From the NCBI GenBank assembly GCA_006226555.1, contig SBGS01000228.1, forward strand, positions 1-15,247: a DNA stretch of 15,247 bases, in the 5' to 3' direction. How positions within the stretch are numbered: the stretch's first letter is position 1; the number at the start of each line of letters is the position of its first letter. Below the pieces are notes generated by a model. The model did not search any database. It was not told the DNA's origin and worked only from the letters and a program-made list of their open reading frames with translations. Positions 8,029 to 14,308 of this stretch are shown in pieces. The translations under genes and the position numbers were made by a program. Source of the DNA: Bacteroidota bacterium. Its GTDB lineage: Bacteria; Bacteroidota; Bacteroidia; Flavobacteriales_D; Crocinitomicaceae.

Positions 8029-8631
8029 TTAATACATAGAAAAATAGATGATCAGCAGTGTTCCTGGAAAAACGAACACCAAAGATGCGATGCGTGCAAA
8101 ATTGAACCATGGACTTTGTCTCTTGAAGATCAAAGTAATCAGCGGGATCAGAAGAAAGATCTGTAAGGTAGGGAACCAATTAAAAATAGAGCGGAATCTC
8201 ACCTCTTTATGTCTTCTACATTGAAATTCATTTTCTTGAACAGTAAAGCTCAGTTTTTTTCCTGTGTGAAAGATAGGAGAATAGGTAATTTGAAGGGTGT
8301 TTTCCTTGTGGTCAAGCCAGTCGCCCAGCTCCGGAGCGAAAAGATAGCCTTCCACTTCGATGATCTGGTGCCAGGCCCATTCCCATTCCCTGTTGATCTT
8401 CCAATCCTCCTCACTAATTTTCTTTGATGGACCATCAACGAAGGTTTCAATAACAGTTACCAACATGATTGCGGTGCAGAATACAACTACGATTTTGAAG
8501 ATAAGCCATTGCCATCCGGATGTGATACGCTCGTAAAACTCTCTGTTTTCACGTTCTTCCTTTTCCTTTTTTTGACGCATTTTTTCTGCGGCAATTCTAT
8601 ATGCCTCTTCTCGGCTGATATTTCTACTCAT
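8029..8631 (-). CDS. Three-TM membrane protein of unknown function
   Basis: A 200-residue protein with no family I recognise. Residues 5-33 are highly charged and helical (E-E-A-Y-R-I-A-A-E-K-M-R-Q-K-K-E-K-E), probably a coiled or amphipathic helix on the cytoplasmic side. Transmembrane segments are likely at about 40-62, 152-170 and 178-198. Between the first two lies an approximately 90-residue domain rich in Trp and acidic residues (W-K-I-N-R-E-W-E-W-A-W near 77-87), probably outside the cytoplasm if the N-terminus is inside. Start at ATG 8631; it is 33 bp downstream of the lipocalin-like lipoprotein gene, so the two may be co-transcribed. The composition, with segregated charges and three clean hydrophobic segments, supports a real protein. 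The function is unknown. Confidence 0.7.
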   Translation of the reverse strand: MSRNISREEAYRIAAEKMRQKKEKEERENREFYERITSGWQWLIFKIVVVFCTAIMLVTVIETFVDGPSKKISEEDWKINREWEWAWHQIIEVEGYLFAPELGDWLDHKENTLQITYSPIFHTGKKLSFTVQENEFQCRRHKEVRFRSIFNWFPTLQIFLLIPLITLIFKRQSPWFNFARIASLVFVFPGTLLIIYFSMY

Positions 8632-8664
8632 GTCAATTGTATGATCGGCTAAATTACTACCAAT

Positions 8665-9207
8665 CTATTCCTTTTCAAACGTGTACTTTGCAGTCGAGGT
8701 AGTAGAAGAGCTGTAACCTGATTCAGAACTTGAATAGGATTCATCTATTGTCAATACCATTTCTTTATTTGTTAATCGGTCGATATATAGTGAACCCCAG
8801 TCGTCATCAAAAGCAATTCGCACTTTTTTCTTTTTACTGTCGATCCACCACCAGTTTCCATTGTTTTGATAAGTACTTCCATCTTCAATGCGTGTCATTT
8901 TGTAAGTACCATCCTTATTGATCTCTATGGTCTGAGAGTAAGACGTTGAATTCGAAGAACCTCCATCGTTAACATATAAAGTGGTACCATCATATGTAGT
9001 TGAAAAAACATCTGTTGTTGAGCTTCCATTGAAACTTTCAACGTAGGTTTCGGAAGTTGTCTGTGATGTTAGCTTCCAAGTCCCGGTAATGCGCGAATTA
9101 CGTGATTTTAGAGACAGAAATGGATCGTTTTCTCCCTTTTTACAGGCAGCTAAGAATGAAATGGTTAAAACGGCTATTAATGCGTGTTTTAAATGTGACT
9201 TTTTCAT
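8665..9207 (-). CDS. Lipocalin-like lipoprotein
   Basis: A 180-residue lipoprotein. The signal peptide ends in lipobox L-A-A-C with Cys22 as the lipidation site. The mature start C-K-K-G-E-N-D-P-F resembles a recurrent Bacteroidota lipocalin-like family. A G-T-W-K-L-T strand at about 42-47 opens an antiparallel beta-sheet; the E-I-N-K-D-G-T-Y-K-M and G-N-W-W-W segments are typical of these small lipocalin-like domains. Such proteins are secreted lipoproteins of mostly unknown function. The mature region has Ser/Thr/Gly-rich loops (S-S-S-E-S-G-Y-S-S-S near the C-terminus). It is the likely first gene of a loose transcript with the 8029-8631 membrane protein (33-bp gap). The family call is moderately sure; the ligand is unknown. 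Confidence 0.8.
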   Translation of the reverse strand: MKKSHLKHALIAVLTISFLAACKKGENDPFLSLKSRNSRITGTWKLTSQTTSETYVESFNGSSTTDVFSTTYDGTTLYVNDGGSSNSTSYSQTIEINKDGTYKMTRIEDGSTYQNNGNWWWIDSKKKKVRIAFDDDWGSLYIDRLTNKEMVLTIDESYSSSESGYSSSTTSTAKYTFEKE

Positions 9208-9292
9208 ACTAATGGTTTAAGTTTTTGTTTTAACGTCGTCCTTCCGAAGAAATTGTAGACGAGAAATCTAAAATTTTATGTTCTTACATGCA

Positions 9293-10030
9293 TCACATTC
9301 CATCAAAGGTCTTGCTCGAACCCTCGCATAAGCGGTTGAGCTCTTTCAGCTCCTCTTCTGTGAAATAGCGCCATTTACCCTCAGGTACATCCAGACTGAT
9401 ATTCATGATGCGGATACGTTTCAAGGTGCGCACGCGGTAATCGAGGAATTCACACATTCTTCGGATCTGACGATTTAAACCTTGTGTCAATACGATACGA
9501 AAGGTGAAGTCGTTCAATTTTTCTACTTCGCATTTACGTGTAACGGTATCTAGTATAGGAACTCCATTTCCCATACGCTGGATGAATTCTTTTGTGATCG
9601 GTTTGTTTACGGTAACAATGTATTCTTTCTCGTGATTGTTCCGTGCGCGAAGGATCTTGTTGACGATGTCTCCGTCGTTGGTTAGAAAGATCAGGCCCTG
9701 GCTTGGTTTATCCAGTCGGCCTATTGGGAAAATACGACTCGGATAACCAATATAATCGATAATATTGTCTCGTTCACGCTTGGTATCCGTCGTACAAACA
9801 ATACCTACAGGTTTATTGAATACAATGTAGACAGGTTTAGTCTCGGGTTCGCGGATGAGTTTACCATCCACGCGAATCTCATCACGGTCAGTTACTTTTG
9901 TTCCCATTTCGGGAACTACCCCGTTGATCGTTACACGGTTTTGTTCGATCAGCTTATCTGCAGCTCGGCGAGAGCAGTAACCAACCTCGCTGAGGTATTT
10001 ATTTATACGTGTACCTTCTTGTTCGCTCAT
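9293..10030 (-). CDS. rluF: 23S rRNA pseudouridine(2604) synthase RluF
   Basis: A 245-residue enzyme that isomerises a uridine in 23S rRNA to pseudouridine (position 2604 in the E. coli enzyme). It has an N-terminal S4 RNA-binding domain (about 8-54, with the R-I-N-K-Y-L-S-E-x-G-x-C-S-R-R-x-A-D pattern). The catalytic motif is GRLDKPSQGL at 104-113 with Asp107. The C-terminal signature is G-L-N-R-Q-I-R-R-M-C-E-F-L-x-Y-x-V (184-200), followed by L-K-R-I-R-I. The S-Q-G-L-I-F-L-T-N-x-G-D-I-V-N-K-I stretch favours RluF over RluB/RluE. It is shorter than the E. coli protein (about 290), mainly because it lacks the long basic C-terminal extension. A TACATTTG box lies 9 bases before ATG 10030. Identification is strong. 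Confidence 0.93.
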   Translation of the reverse strand: MSEQEGTRINKYLSEVGYCSRRAADKLIEQNRVTINGVVPEMGTKVTDRDEIRVDGKLIREPETKPVYIVFNKPVGIVCTTDTKRERDNIIDYIGYPSRIFPIGRLDKPSQGLIFLTNDGDIVNKILRARNNHEKEYIVTVNKPITKEFIQRMGNGVPILDTVTRKCEVEKLNDFTFRIVLTQGLNRQIRRMCEFLDYRVRTLKRIRIMNISLDVPEGKWRYFTEEELKELNRLCEGSSKTFDGM

Positions 10031-10039
10031 GATTCAGGA

Positions 10040-10047
10040 CAAATGTA
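10040..10047 (-). promoter_or_regulatory. Bacteroidota -7 box before rluF
   Basis: TACATTTG on the minus strand is an exact TAnnTTTG match, 9 bases from the start codon. No -33 TTG element is seen upstream. If used, the leader would be very short. Confidence 0.45.
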
Positions 10048-10105
10048 AGCATATTAGGTCTTGCGCTGAATTGCCTTTTCATCAAGTTTATTGCAAGAGA
10101 TATAA

Positions 10106-10441
10106 TTACCGCTTGCTGAGCTTTAATTTTATAAAGTCCTTTCGTCTGGAAATGAGTATGACTTGATCTTGGCGTTTCGTGATTTTTAGGGTTATAACAA
10201 AGGCTTTCCCGGAGGATTCGCCACTCAGTATAATCACTTTCTTTTCTGCTTTCCATTTTCCCGGAAATAAAGATTCTCCTTGTTGAGACTGAAATGTATA
10301 CGTAGAATCGCTGTTTAATGTCAAGGTCCAGGTATCATTAAACTTTTTATTTGAAACATAGGTCCCTTCAAAGTTTAAAGGTGCTTGAGCATACAAAACG
10401 GAATTCATCAGCAAAATGCAAACGACCAGTATTACTCTCAT
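10106..10441 (-). CDS. Small secreted lipocalin-like protein
   Basis: A 111-residue protein with a signal peptide (about 1-19, L-Y-A-Q-A) and no lipobox, followed by a compact beta-rich domain. The order of segments (F-E-G-T-Y, T-W-T-L-T-L-N-S-D-S-T-Y-T-F, P-G-K-W-K, V-I-I-L-S-G) resembles small Bacteroidota lipocalin-like or heat-shock-protein-like periplasmic domains. The same W-x-L-T, D-G/S-T-Y and G-N/K-W layout is seen in the lipoprotein at 8665-9207, though the alignment is loose. It is separated from rluF downstream by 75 bp, and there is no convincing promoter box. No named family can be assigned. Confidence 0.65.
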   Translation of the reverse strand: MRVILVVCILLMNSVLYAQAPLNFEGTYVSNKKFNDTWTLTLNSDSTYTFQSQQGESLFPGKWKAEKKVIILSGESSGKAFVITLKITKRQDQVILISRRKDFIKLKLSKR

Positions 10442-10564
10442 ATCATGTACTTAAAATCATTTTTTCTATTCTTCTAATGTAGACGAACAGCTCTTTTCTT
10501 TGAAGAATAAGGTAATCCAGTATCCAATCGAAATAACGGAAATAAGCTTTAAATTCTATACTTA

Positions 10565-10597
10565 GATTGTATGGTTTCCTTTAGAAATCATGCAATT
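10565..10597. repeat. Long imperfect hairpin in the 10442-10624 spacer
   Basis: The arms at 10565-10578 and 10584-10597 pair over 14 bp with a 5-base loop, but three of the pairs are G-T. They are stable as wobble pairs only if the plus strand is the RNA; on the minus strand they become A-C mismatches. The hairpin lies 28 bp past the stop of the TfoX-domain gene and is not followed by a clear T-run on the minus strand. It could be a weak terminator for the minus genes, or part of an unannotated plus-strand RNA. The remainder of this 183-bp spacer holds nothing I can support. Confidence 0.4.
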
Positions 10598-10624
10598 CTT
10601 GATCCTTTCATGCATTATCACATG

Positions 10625-10969
10625 TTACTTCTTCTTCTTGCTTGATTTAGCCAGTGGATTAAATTCAAGGCACTGTCTCACCCAATATTCAAGATCGCGA
10701 TCCAGGTCAATGCCTTCAGGTTCAATAAAGATATATCCTTTCATTGGCCTTCCGGTGAAGTTCATTTCTTTTGCTCCTGGTTTGGTAAGGAGCTCTTCAT
10801 ATCGCTCAGGATTGATTCGAGCCATCAATGTGTTCTTTACAATTCCAACGCACATTTTATCGTCGATCATGTAGCAGAGGCCACCCATCATTTTCTTTTC
10901 TTCATAAGAGATCCGCTCATCCTTGAGGAAACGACTTACCCGTTCCGCTAAATATGTATCGTAAGCCAT
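10625..10969 (-). CDS. TfoX N-terminal-domain protein
   Basis: A 114-residue cytoplasmic protein consisting essentially of one TfoX_N (Sxy-like) domain, with K-K-M-M-G-G-L-C-Y-M-I-D-D-K-M and R-P-M-K-G-Y-I-F-I-E-P as its signature segments. In gamma-proteobacteria, full TfoX/Sxy proteins activate competence genes with CRP. Stand-alone N-domain proteins are widespread in other bacteria and their role is unclear, so a competence function should not be assumed. It ends with a lysine-rich tail (A-K-S-S-K-K-K-K). Length is normal for single-domain members. TATGTTTA (10989-10996, minus) is a one-mismatch promoter box. Confidence 0.85.
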   Translation of the reverse strand: MAYDTYLAERVSRFLKDERISYEEKKMMGGLCYMIDDKMCVGIVKNTLMARINPERYEELLTKPGAKEMNFTGRPMKGYIFIEPEGIDLDRDLEYWVRQCLEFNPLAKSSKKKK

Positions 10970-11033
10970 TTTAGATCAGATTTGCTATTAAACATAAACA
11001 CAGTCCCTCTGTCGTATTCAGGAGTTGTTTGTT

Positions 11034-12041
11034 TTATTCGACTACAACCACTTTTTCAATACTACCATCGCTGTAGAGATAGATCAGTACGGCATTGGGT
11101 TTGAAATTAACCTCTCGTCCCATCAAGTCAATGATTTTAACCAAAGTACGATCCGATTGGATCTCTCCATTATCTTGGATAGCAGCATTTTGAGCGCTAC
11201 ACAGTGTGGTGCAAGAACAATAAGTAACATTTGGACCAATTGAACCCGAATTAAAATTAAAACTACCGGGATTACTTGAGTCGCACATATCCAGGTAGCT
11301 TCCGTCCATTCCGAAATCCGAAAAATTACTTGTAGAAATGTCGGCAGAAAATCCTCCGCAACCGGTCATAGGACCTGAAATGATCCCTGGGATGTTATTT
11401 GCCCACAATCCGCCAACAGGGATCATACACTCCGTGTAGAAATATCCCTTGTTAGTATAATTGGCTCCGACTGAAACTGCCCCGTAATTATAGAAGGAAG
11501 CATCGTCACTATTCATCAATTGACCGGTAGTAGTAACACTGCCATAATTGAAGAAATCCGTACTATCCGACAAGAAGCTACTGATATTCAGGTCTCCGTA
11601 ATTGGTAAACTGATTGATGGTTCCGGTTGTCTGCTGGATCAATTGAAAATTGGTACCGTTAATTGTTCCGTTGTTTGTAGCGGTTAGATCGCTTCCATTC
11701 ATTGAGATGTTATTGGCCTGTACAGACCCATTATTGATGAAAACACCTTTGTCTACACTGATATTCATTCCTGAAGTGATCTGTCCGTGATTGATCAGAG
11801 CACCATCGGTCATATCGATCATACCATTAATAATTCCCTCGTTGCAGACTTCACCTCCCCAAACGTATAAAGTAGCGTTTAGCTGTCCCGAAGAAGAGAT
11901 GCACAATGTCTCTCCCGGATTTACATAGATGGGAGTTACGGAAGTCGTAGTCAAAGTCTGCGTGCAATTGTTGCAATTCTGAGCATTGACGGAGGATATG
12001 GATAATCCAATAAATAATAAAACCGAACTGATTTGTTTCAT
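11034..12041 (-). CDS. Secreted repeat protein with sorting-tail-like C-terminus
   Basis: A 335-residue exported protein. Residues 1-20 are a signal peptide (ending V-N-A-Q), followed by a Cys-Asn-rich start (N-C-N-N-C). From about 60 to 210 the sequence is dominated by irregular short repeats built from N-x-G-x-I and N-Y-G (for example G-I-I-N-G-M-I-D-M, F-I-N-N-G-S-V, T-N-N-G-T-I-N-G, F-F-N-Y-G-S-V, F-Y-N-Y-G-A-V), which suggest a right-handed beta-helix. A Cys-containing region (M-C-D-S-S, Y-C-S-C-T-T-L-C) follows. The last 35 residues, V-K-I-I-D-L-M-G-R-E-V ... L-I-Y-L-Y-S-D-G, resemble a C-terminal segment recurrent in secreted proteins of Crocinitomicaceae-like Flavobacteria. It resembles, but is not identical to, type IX sorting domains. 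The protein is probably secreted or cell-surface. The family name and partner are unknown. The 89-bp gap before it contains a possible weak promoter TATATTTA. Confidence 0.75.
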   Translation of the reverse strand: MKQISSVLLFIGLSISSVNAQNCNNCTQTLTTTSVTPIYVNPGETLCISSSGQLNATLYVWGGEVCNEGIINGMIDMTDGALINHGQITSGMNISVDKGVFINNGSVQANNISMNGSDLTATNNGTINGTNFQLIQQTTGTINQFTNYGDLNISSFLSDSTDFFNYGSVTTTGQLMNSDDASFYNYGAVSVGANYTNKGYFYTECMIPVGGLWANNIPGIISGPMTGCGGFSADISTSNFSDFGMDGSYLDMCDSSNPGSFNFNSGSIGPNVTYCSCTTLCSAQNAAIQDNGEIQSDRTLVKIIDLMGREVNFKPNAVLIYLYSDGSIEKVVVVE

Positions 12042-12110
12042 ATCGAAGTTTCAAATGATCATTGTTGGATTAAATATAATCGAATTCGTTGAATATGAAT
12101 TTTGCAGAAG

Positions 12111-12128
12111 AACCCTGTAGTTAGGGTT
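12111..12128 (-). terminator. Possible hairpin terminator of the CDF-fusion gene
   Basis: AACCCT and AGGGTT pair perfectly (6 bp) around a six-base loop, 3 bp past the stop codon of the metal transporter gene. The minus-strand sequence after it, TTCTTCTGC, is a poor U-tract, so termination efficiency is doubtful. Confidence 0.4.
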
Positions 12129-12130
12129 GC

Positions 12131-12922
12131 TTATTTTGCAAGCTTCAAGATACGTAGTGCGCCTGCAATTACCAGCATGAAAACAATGGTGCCTATGATC
12201 AGATCAGGATAGCTGGAATTCAGCAGATATACAAGAGTACCTGCTGTTATAACTCCAAGGTTGATAATGACATCATTTGAGGTAAAGATCATACTGGCCC
12301 TCATATGCGCCTCTTTGCTCTTGGATCTTTGCAGCAGGAACAGGCAAATTCCATTTGCGAATAGAGCCAAAATGGAAACTGTGATCATTGTTTTGAACTC
12401 AGGGATTTCTTCAACGCCGACGAAACGACGTACAACTTCCGTAAATCCGATTACGGCAAGTAAGATCTGAATATAGCCTGCGGCCCTGGCGATGTTCTTC
12501 TTACGCAAAGCTGAACCTCCAACGGCAAAGAGACTTAATGCATATACCGATGCATCTGCAAGCATATCCAGACTGTCTGCGACCAGTCCCATAGATTTAG
12601 AGAAGAGTCCAGTAAGACTTTCCACCACGAAAAAAGCGAAATTGATGATCAGAACTGTCCACAATAAGGAGCGCTGTTTTGATTTGTCTTCTACTTCAAC
12701 ATTTTCGTTAAAGGTAATTGTTGATATGAGCGAGGAGTCAAGGTTCAATTCCGATAATGCCTTTTCTATTGCAGCTATGTCGCTTGAATGGTAAACAAAT
12801 AGCTTTCTGTTCTCAATATCGAAATCAAGTCTGTCGATAGCATGCTCACTCAGCTTCATTCTGATTAGATTTTCCTCTGAGGGACAATCCATTTTTGAAA
12901 TATGGAATGTTGTTTTGAACAT
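12131..12922 (-). CDS. HMA-like/CDF fusion cation transporter
   Basis: An inner-membrane protein of the cation diffusion facilitator (CDF) superfamily, predicted to move divalent metal ions such as Zn or Co out of the cytoplasm. I start it at ATG 12922 (263 residues); a TTG at 12928 only adds two residues. Residues 1-75 form a small ferredoxin-like domain resembling HMA domains, with K-M-D-C-P-S-E-E (Cys13) where metal-binding HMA domains have G-M-x-C-x-x-C. About six helices follow (roughly 85-257). In helix 2, S-L-D-M-L-A-D-A gives Asp119 and Asp123 (the D-x-x-x-D version of the metal site). In helix 5, F-T-S-N-D gives Asp217, but the usual His/Asp four residues before it is Phe213. The standard C-terminal cytoplasmic domain is missing, so the N-terminal domain may replace it. 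I recall similar single-cysteine HMA-CDF proteins in Flavobacteria. The substrate is uncertain. Confidence 0.85.
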   Translation of the reverse strand: MFKTTFHISKMDCPSEENLIRMKLSEHAIDRLDFDIENRKLFVYHSSDIAAIEKALSELNLDSSLISTITFNENVEVEDKSKQRSLLWTVLIINFAFFVVESLTGLFSKSMGLVADSLDMLADASVYALSLFAVGGSALRKKNIARAAGYIQILLAVIGFTEVVRRFVGVEEIPEFKTMITVSILALFANGICLFLLQRSKSKEAHMRASMIFTSNDVIINLGVITAGTLVYLLNSSYPDLIIGTIVFMLVIAGALRILKLAK

Positions 12923-12953
12923 ACGCAACGTGGGCTATAAATGCGTGCTTGGG

Positions 12954-12970
12954 TGTTAGAGCAGCAGTTA
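12954..12970. repeat. Spacer motif copy 1 (TGTTA-GCAGCAG)
   Basis: TGTTAGAGCAGCAGTTA. The same arrangement (TGTTA, then GCAGCAG, then TTA) recurs in the next spacer on the same strand. It lies between the CDF-fusion gene and the multi-TM gene and may be a remnant of a dispersed or cassette-boundary repeat. Confidence 0.35.
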
Positions 12971-12993
12971 TTTTTCGGGTTATTTTAAGATCA

Positions 12994-13485
12994 TCACACC
13001 TTTTCTTTTCTTAAAGAATAAAACGAAGCGGCAACAAGAAGCACCATGCTGGTTAACCATAACCAATATCCTATCTGAAGTGTTGAGATCTGAGCGACGT
13101 GTCCAGCTTCGTTGATAAGCACTTCTCCGCCTAGTAAAAATGCTAAGCTGAGAATACAAGCTATAATCGACAGAATCAATGCGCTTGTTGGTGATTTTTT
13201 ATTCATGATCAAACCAATGATAAAAAGAGGATTAGCAAACCATACAAGATAAATACCTTTTCCTCCAACCAGAATGCCAAGCCAACCAAAAAGAGTTGCC
13301 CCCAGCCCACTGAGAATTCCGGAACAGGATTCACCACCGTACTCCCTTATTGTACAGTATGTTGGGCATAACATGGATGCACAATATATGATCAAGGTAA
13401 CGATCCAAATCCTCCTTCGAATCTTCTCAATGGGCTCGTTACGATGCATCATTTCTAACTTTTCCGGACTATCAAGAGGTTCCAT
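12994..13485 (-). CDS. Multi-TM membrane protein of unknown function
   Basis: A 163-residue protein I do not recognise. A charged 24-residue N-terminus (M-E-P-L-D-S-P-E-K-L) precedes hydrophobic segments at about 25-40, 77-95, 100-119 and 138-156, plus a Gly-rich stretch near 54-74. The first loop carries cysteines 40, 44 and 54 (L-C-P-T-Y-C ... S-C), which might bind metal or form a disulfide in the periplasm. The C-terminus is basic (L-R-K-E-K-V) and therefore likely cytoplasmic. Two adjacent TGA codons close the frame. It sits 71 bp upstream of the CDF gene on the same strand. It is probably a real gene, given clear hydrophobic segments and a normal start; the role is unknown. Confidence 0.65.
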   Translation of the reverse strand: MEPLDSPEKLEMMHRNEPIEKIRRRIWIVTLIIYCASMLCPTYCTIREYGGESCSGILSGLGATLFGWLGILVGGKGIYLVWFANPLFIIGLIMNKKSPTSALILSIIACILSLAFLLGGEVLINEAGHVAQISTLQIGYWLWLTSMVLLVAASFYSLRKEKV

Positions 13486-13513
13486 TTTATTCGTGGTTAA
13501 CGTTTTGTGATAA

Positions 13514-13532
13514 TGTTATCGCAGCAGTGTTA
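13514..13532. repeat. Spacer motif copy 2 (TGTTA-GCAGCAG)
   Basis: TGTTATCGCAGCAGTGTTA. It matches copy 1 at 12954-12970 in layout, with only the bases between TGTTA and GCAGCAG changed and a two-base insertion before the last TTA. It lies 29 bp upstream of the start of the multi-TM gene. Confidence 0.35.
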
Positions 13533-13539
13533 AATATAC

Positions 13540-13559
13540 AAAAAGCGAGAGAGCTTTTT
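13540..13559 (-). terminator. Bidirectional hairpin after the methyltransferase gene
   Basis: AAAAAGC and GCTTTTT form a perfect 7-bp stem around a GAGAGA loop. Both strands end in a T-run inside the stem, so it can terminate either way. It lies 67 bp past the stop of the methyltransferase gene (minus strand), the most likely target. Confidence 0.6.
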
Positions 13560-13571
13560 GGGAAGAGACGT

Positions 13572-13617
13572 TAGTGCCCTGACCAATTCACTGAAAACGA
13601 ATTTAGCGATGGGGCAT
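13572..13617. repeat. Two-stem imperfect palindrome in the 13486-13625 spacer
   Basis: The outer arms GTGCCC (13574-13579) and GGGCAT (13612-13617) pair over six bases with one wobble. An inner AATTC (13585-13589) and GAATT (13599-13603) pair perfectly around a nine-base loop. The bulged two-stem architecture, close to a gene end, resembles the folded recombination sites of gene cassettes in general shape only. I see no recognisable attC core boxes. Confidence 0.35.
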
Positions 13618-13625
13618 AGCTACTG

Positions 13626-14264
13626 TTAATAGGTTTTTTGAGCGATAATGATAACGTGATCTTCTATAGATCCATCATTTTTATTGTATGCAATCTTTGT
13701 TCTCTTAATGATGCTCAAACCATTTTGTTCCAGCTGTTCTTTCAATGTTTGAAAATCGTAGTAATAAAAGAATGTTCTGTCACCTGAACTTCCGGAAATG
13801 AATCCGGATTTATCGTAAGCTCCTTCCACATAGCTTAAATAAAGAACTCCTTGTTTATTCATCAATGTACAACAGTCAGAAATTAATTTCATACAATCCT
13901 GTTTAGCAAGATATGGAATAGTGAAACCGCAGATGATGCCATCAAATCTTTCATTGAGACCAGCGATTTTTCTGCAGTCTAAGACTTTAGTTTTGATCGA
14001 AGGATTGTTCTTTTGAGCAAGTCCAACCATGTTTTCAGAAATATCAGTAGCTATTATGGAGAGCTGAGGGCAAGTTTTTAGTATTTGCTGGGTGATATTA
14101 CCCGGTCCACAGCCAATTTCAAGGATTGATCCTGTTTCGTTATTCAGTAAGTCACAGAAATCTTGATAAGTGTCGTTATAGAGACTAAGTTCCATGAACA
14201 GATCCTCATATAATTCAGCAATCTTATTCCAGGTGGCATGTGTTTCTGAATATCGTTCTTCCAT
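13626..14264 (-). CDS. Class I SAM-dependent methyltransferase
   Basis: A 212-residue cytoplasmic methyltransferase with a complete Rossmann-type SAM fold. Motif I is L-E-I-G-C-G-P-G-N (48-56). Asp74 in I-A-T-D-I-S (motif II) should bind the SAM ribose. Post-motif strands G-I-I-C-G-F-T-I-P-Y-L (109-119) and G-V-L-Y-L-S-Y-V-E-G (139-148) complete the core. The sequence resembles the generic Methyltransf_11/25 group, whose targets are small molecules, proteins or RNA; the target is not readable. Start at ATG 14264 is preceded by AT-rich sequence, with no promoter box that I trust. It stands alone, with the next gene upstream (propeller) ending 44 bp away. Confidence in family is high and in substrate low. 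Confidence 0.9.
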   Translation of the reverse strand: MEERYSETHATWNKIAELYEDLFMELSLYNDTYQDFCDLLNNETGSILEIGCGPGNITQQILKTCPQLSIIATDISENMVGLAQKNNPSIKTKVLDCRKIAGLNERFDGIICGFTIPYLAKQDCMKLISDCCTLMNKQGVLYLSYVEGAYDKSGFISGSSGDRTFFYYYDFQTLKEQLEQNGLSIIKRTKIAYNKNDGSIEDHVIIIAQKTY

Positions 14265-14284
14265 GGTTTTAATTTAATACACGC

Positions 14285-14294
14285 TGTTAGCAGC
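14285..14294. repeat. Spacer motif copy 3 (TGTTAGCAGC)
   Basis: TGTTAGCAGC, with no bases between TGTTA and GCAGC. It echoes the copies at 12954 and 13514, in the spacer between the propeller gene and the methyltransferase gene. The following AGCAGCTGCT palindrome (14289-14298) overlaps it. Confidence 0.3.
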
Positions 14295-14308
14295 TGCTCT
14301 TTTTTCTA

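Noticed and set aside
10625..10969. A competence regulator (TfoX/Sxy) working with comM in the same window.
   Set aside because: Only the TfoX N-domain is present, the genes are about 5.6 kb apart on opposite strands, and stand-alone N-domain proteins are not established competence regulators.
14289..14306. AGCAGCTGCT palindrome followed by T's on the plus strand as a terminator.
   Set aside because: No plus-strand gene lies upstream, and on the minus strand the hairpin is preceded rather than followed by the T/A tract.
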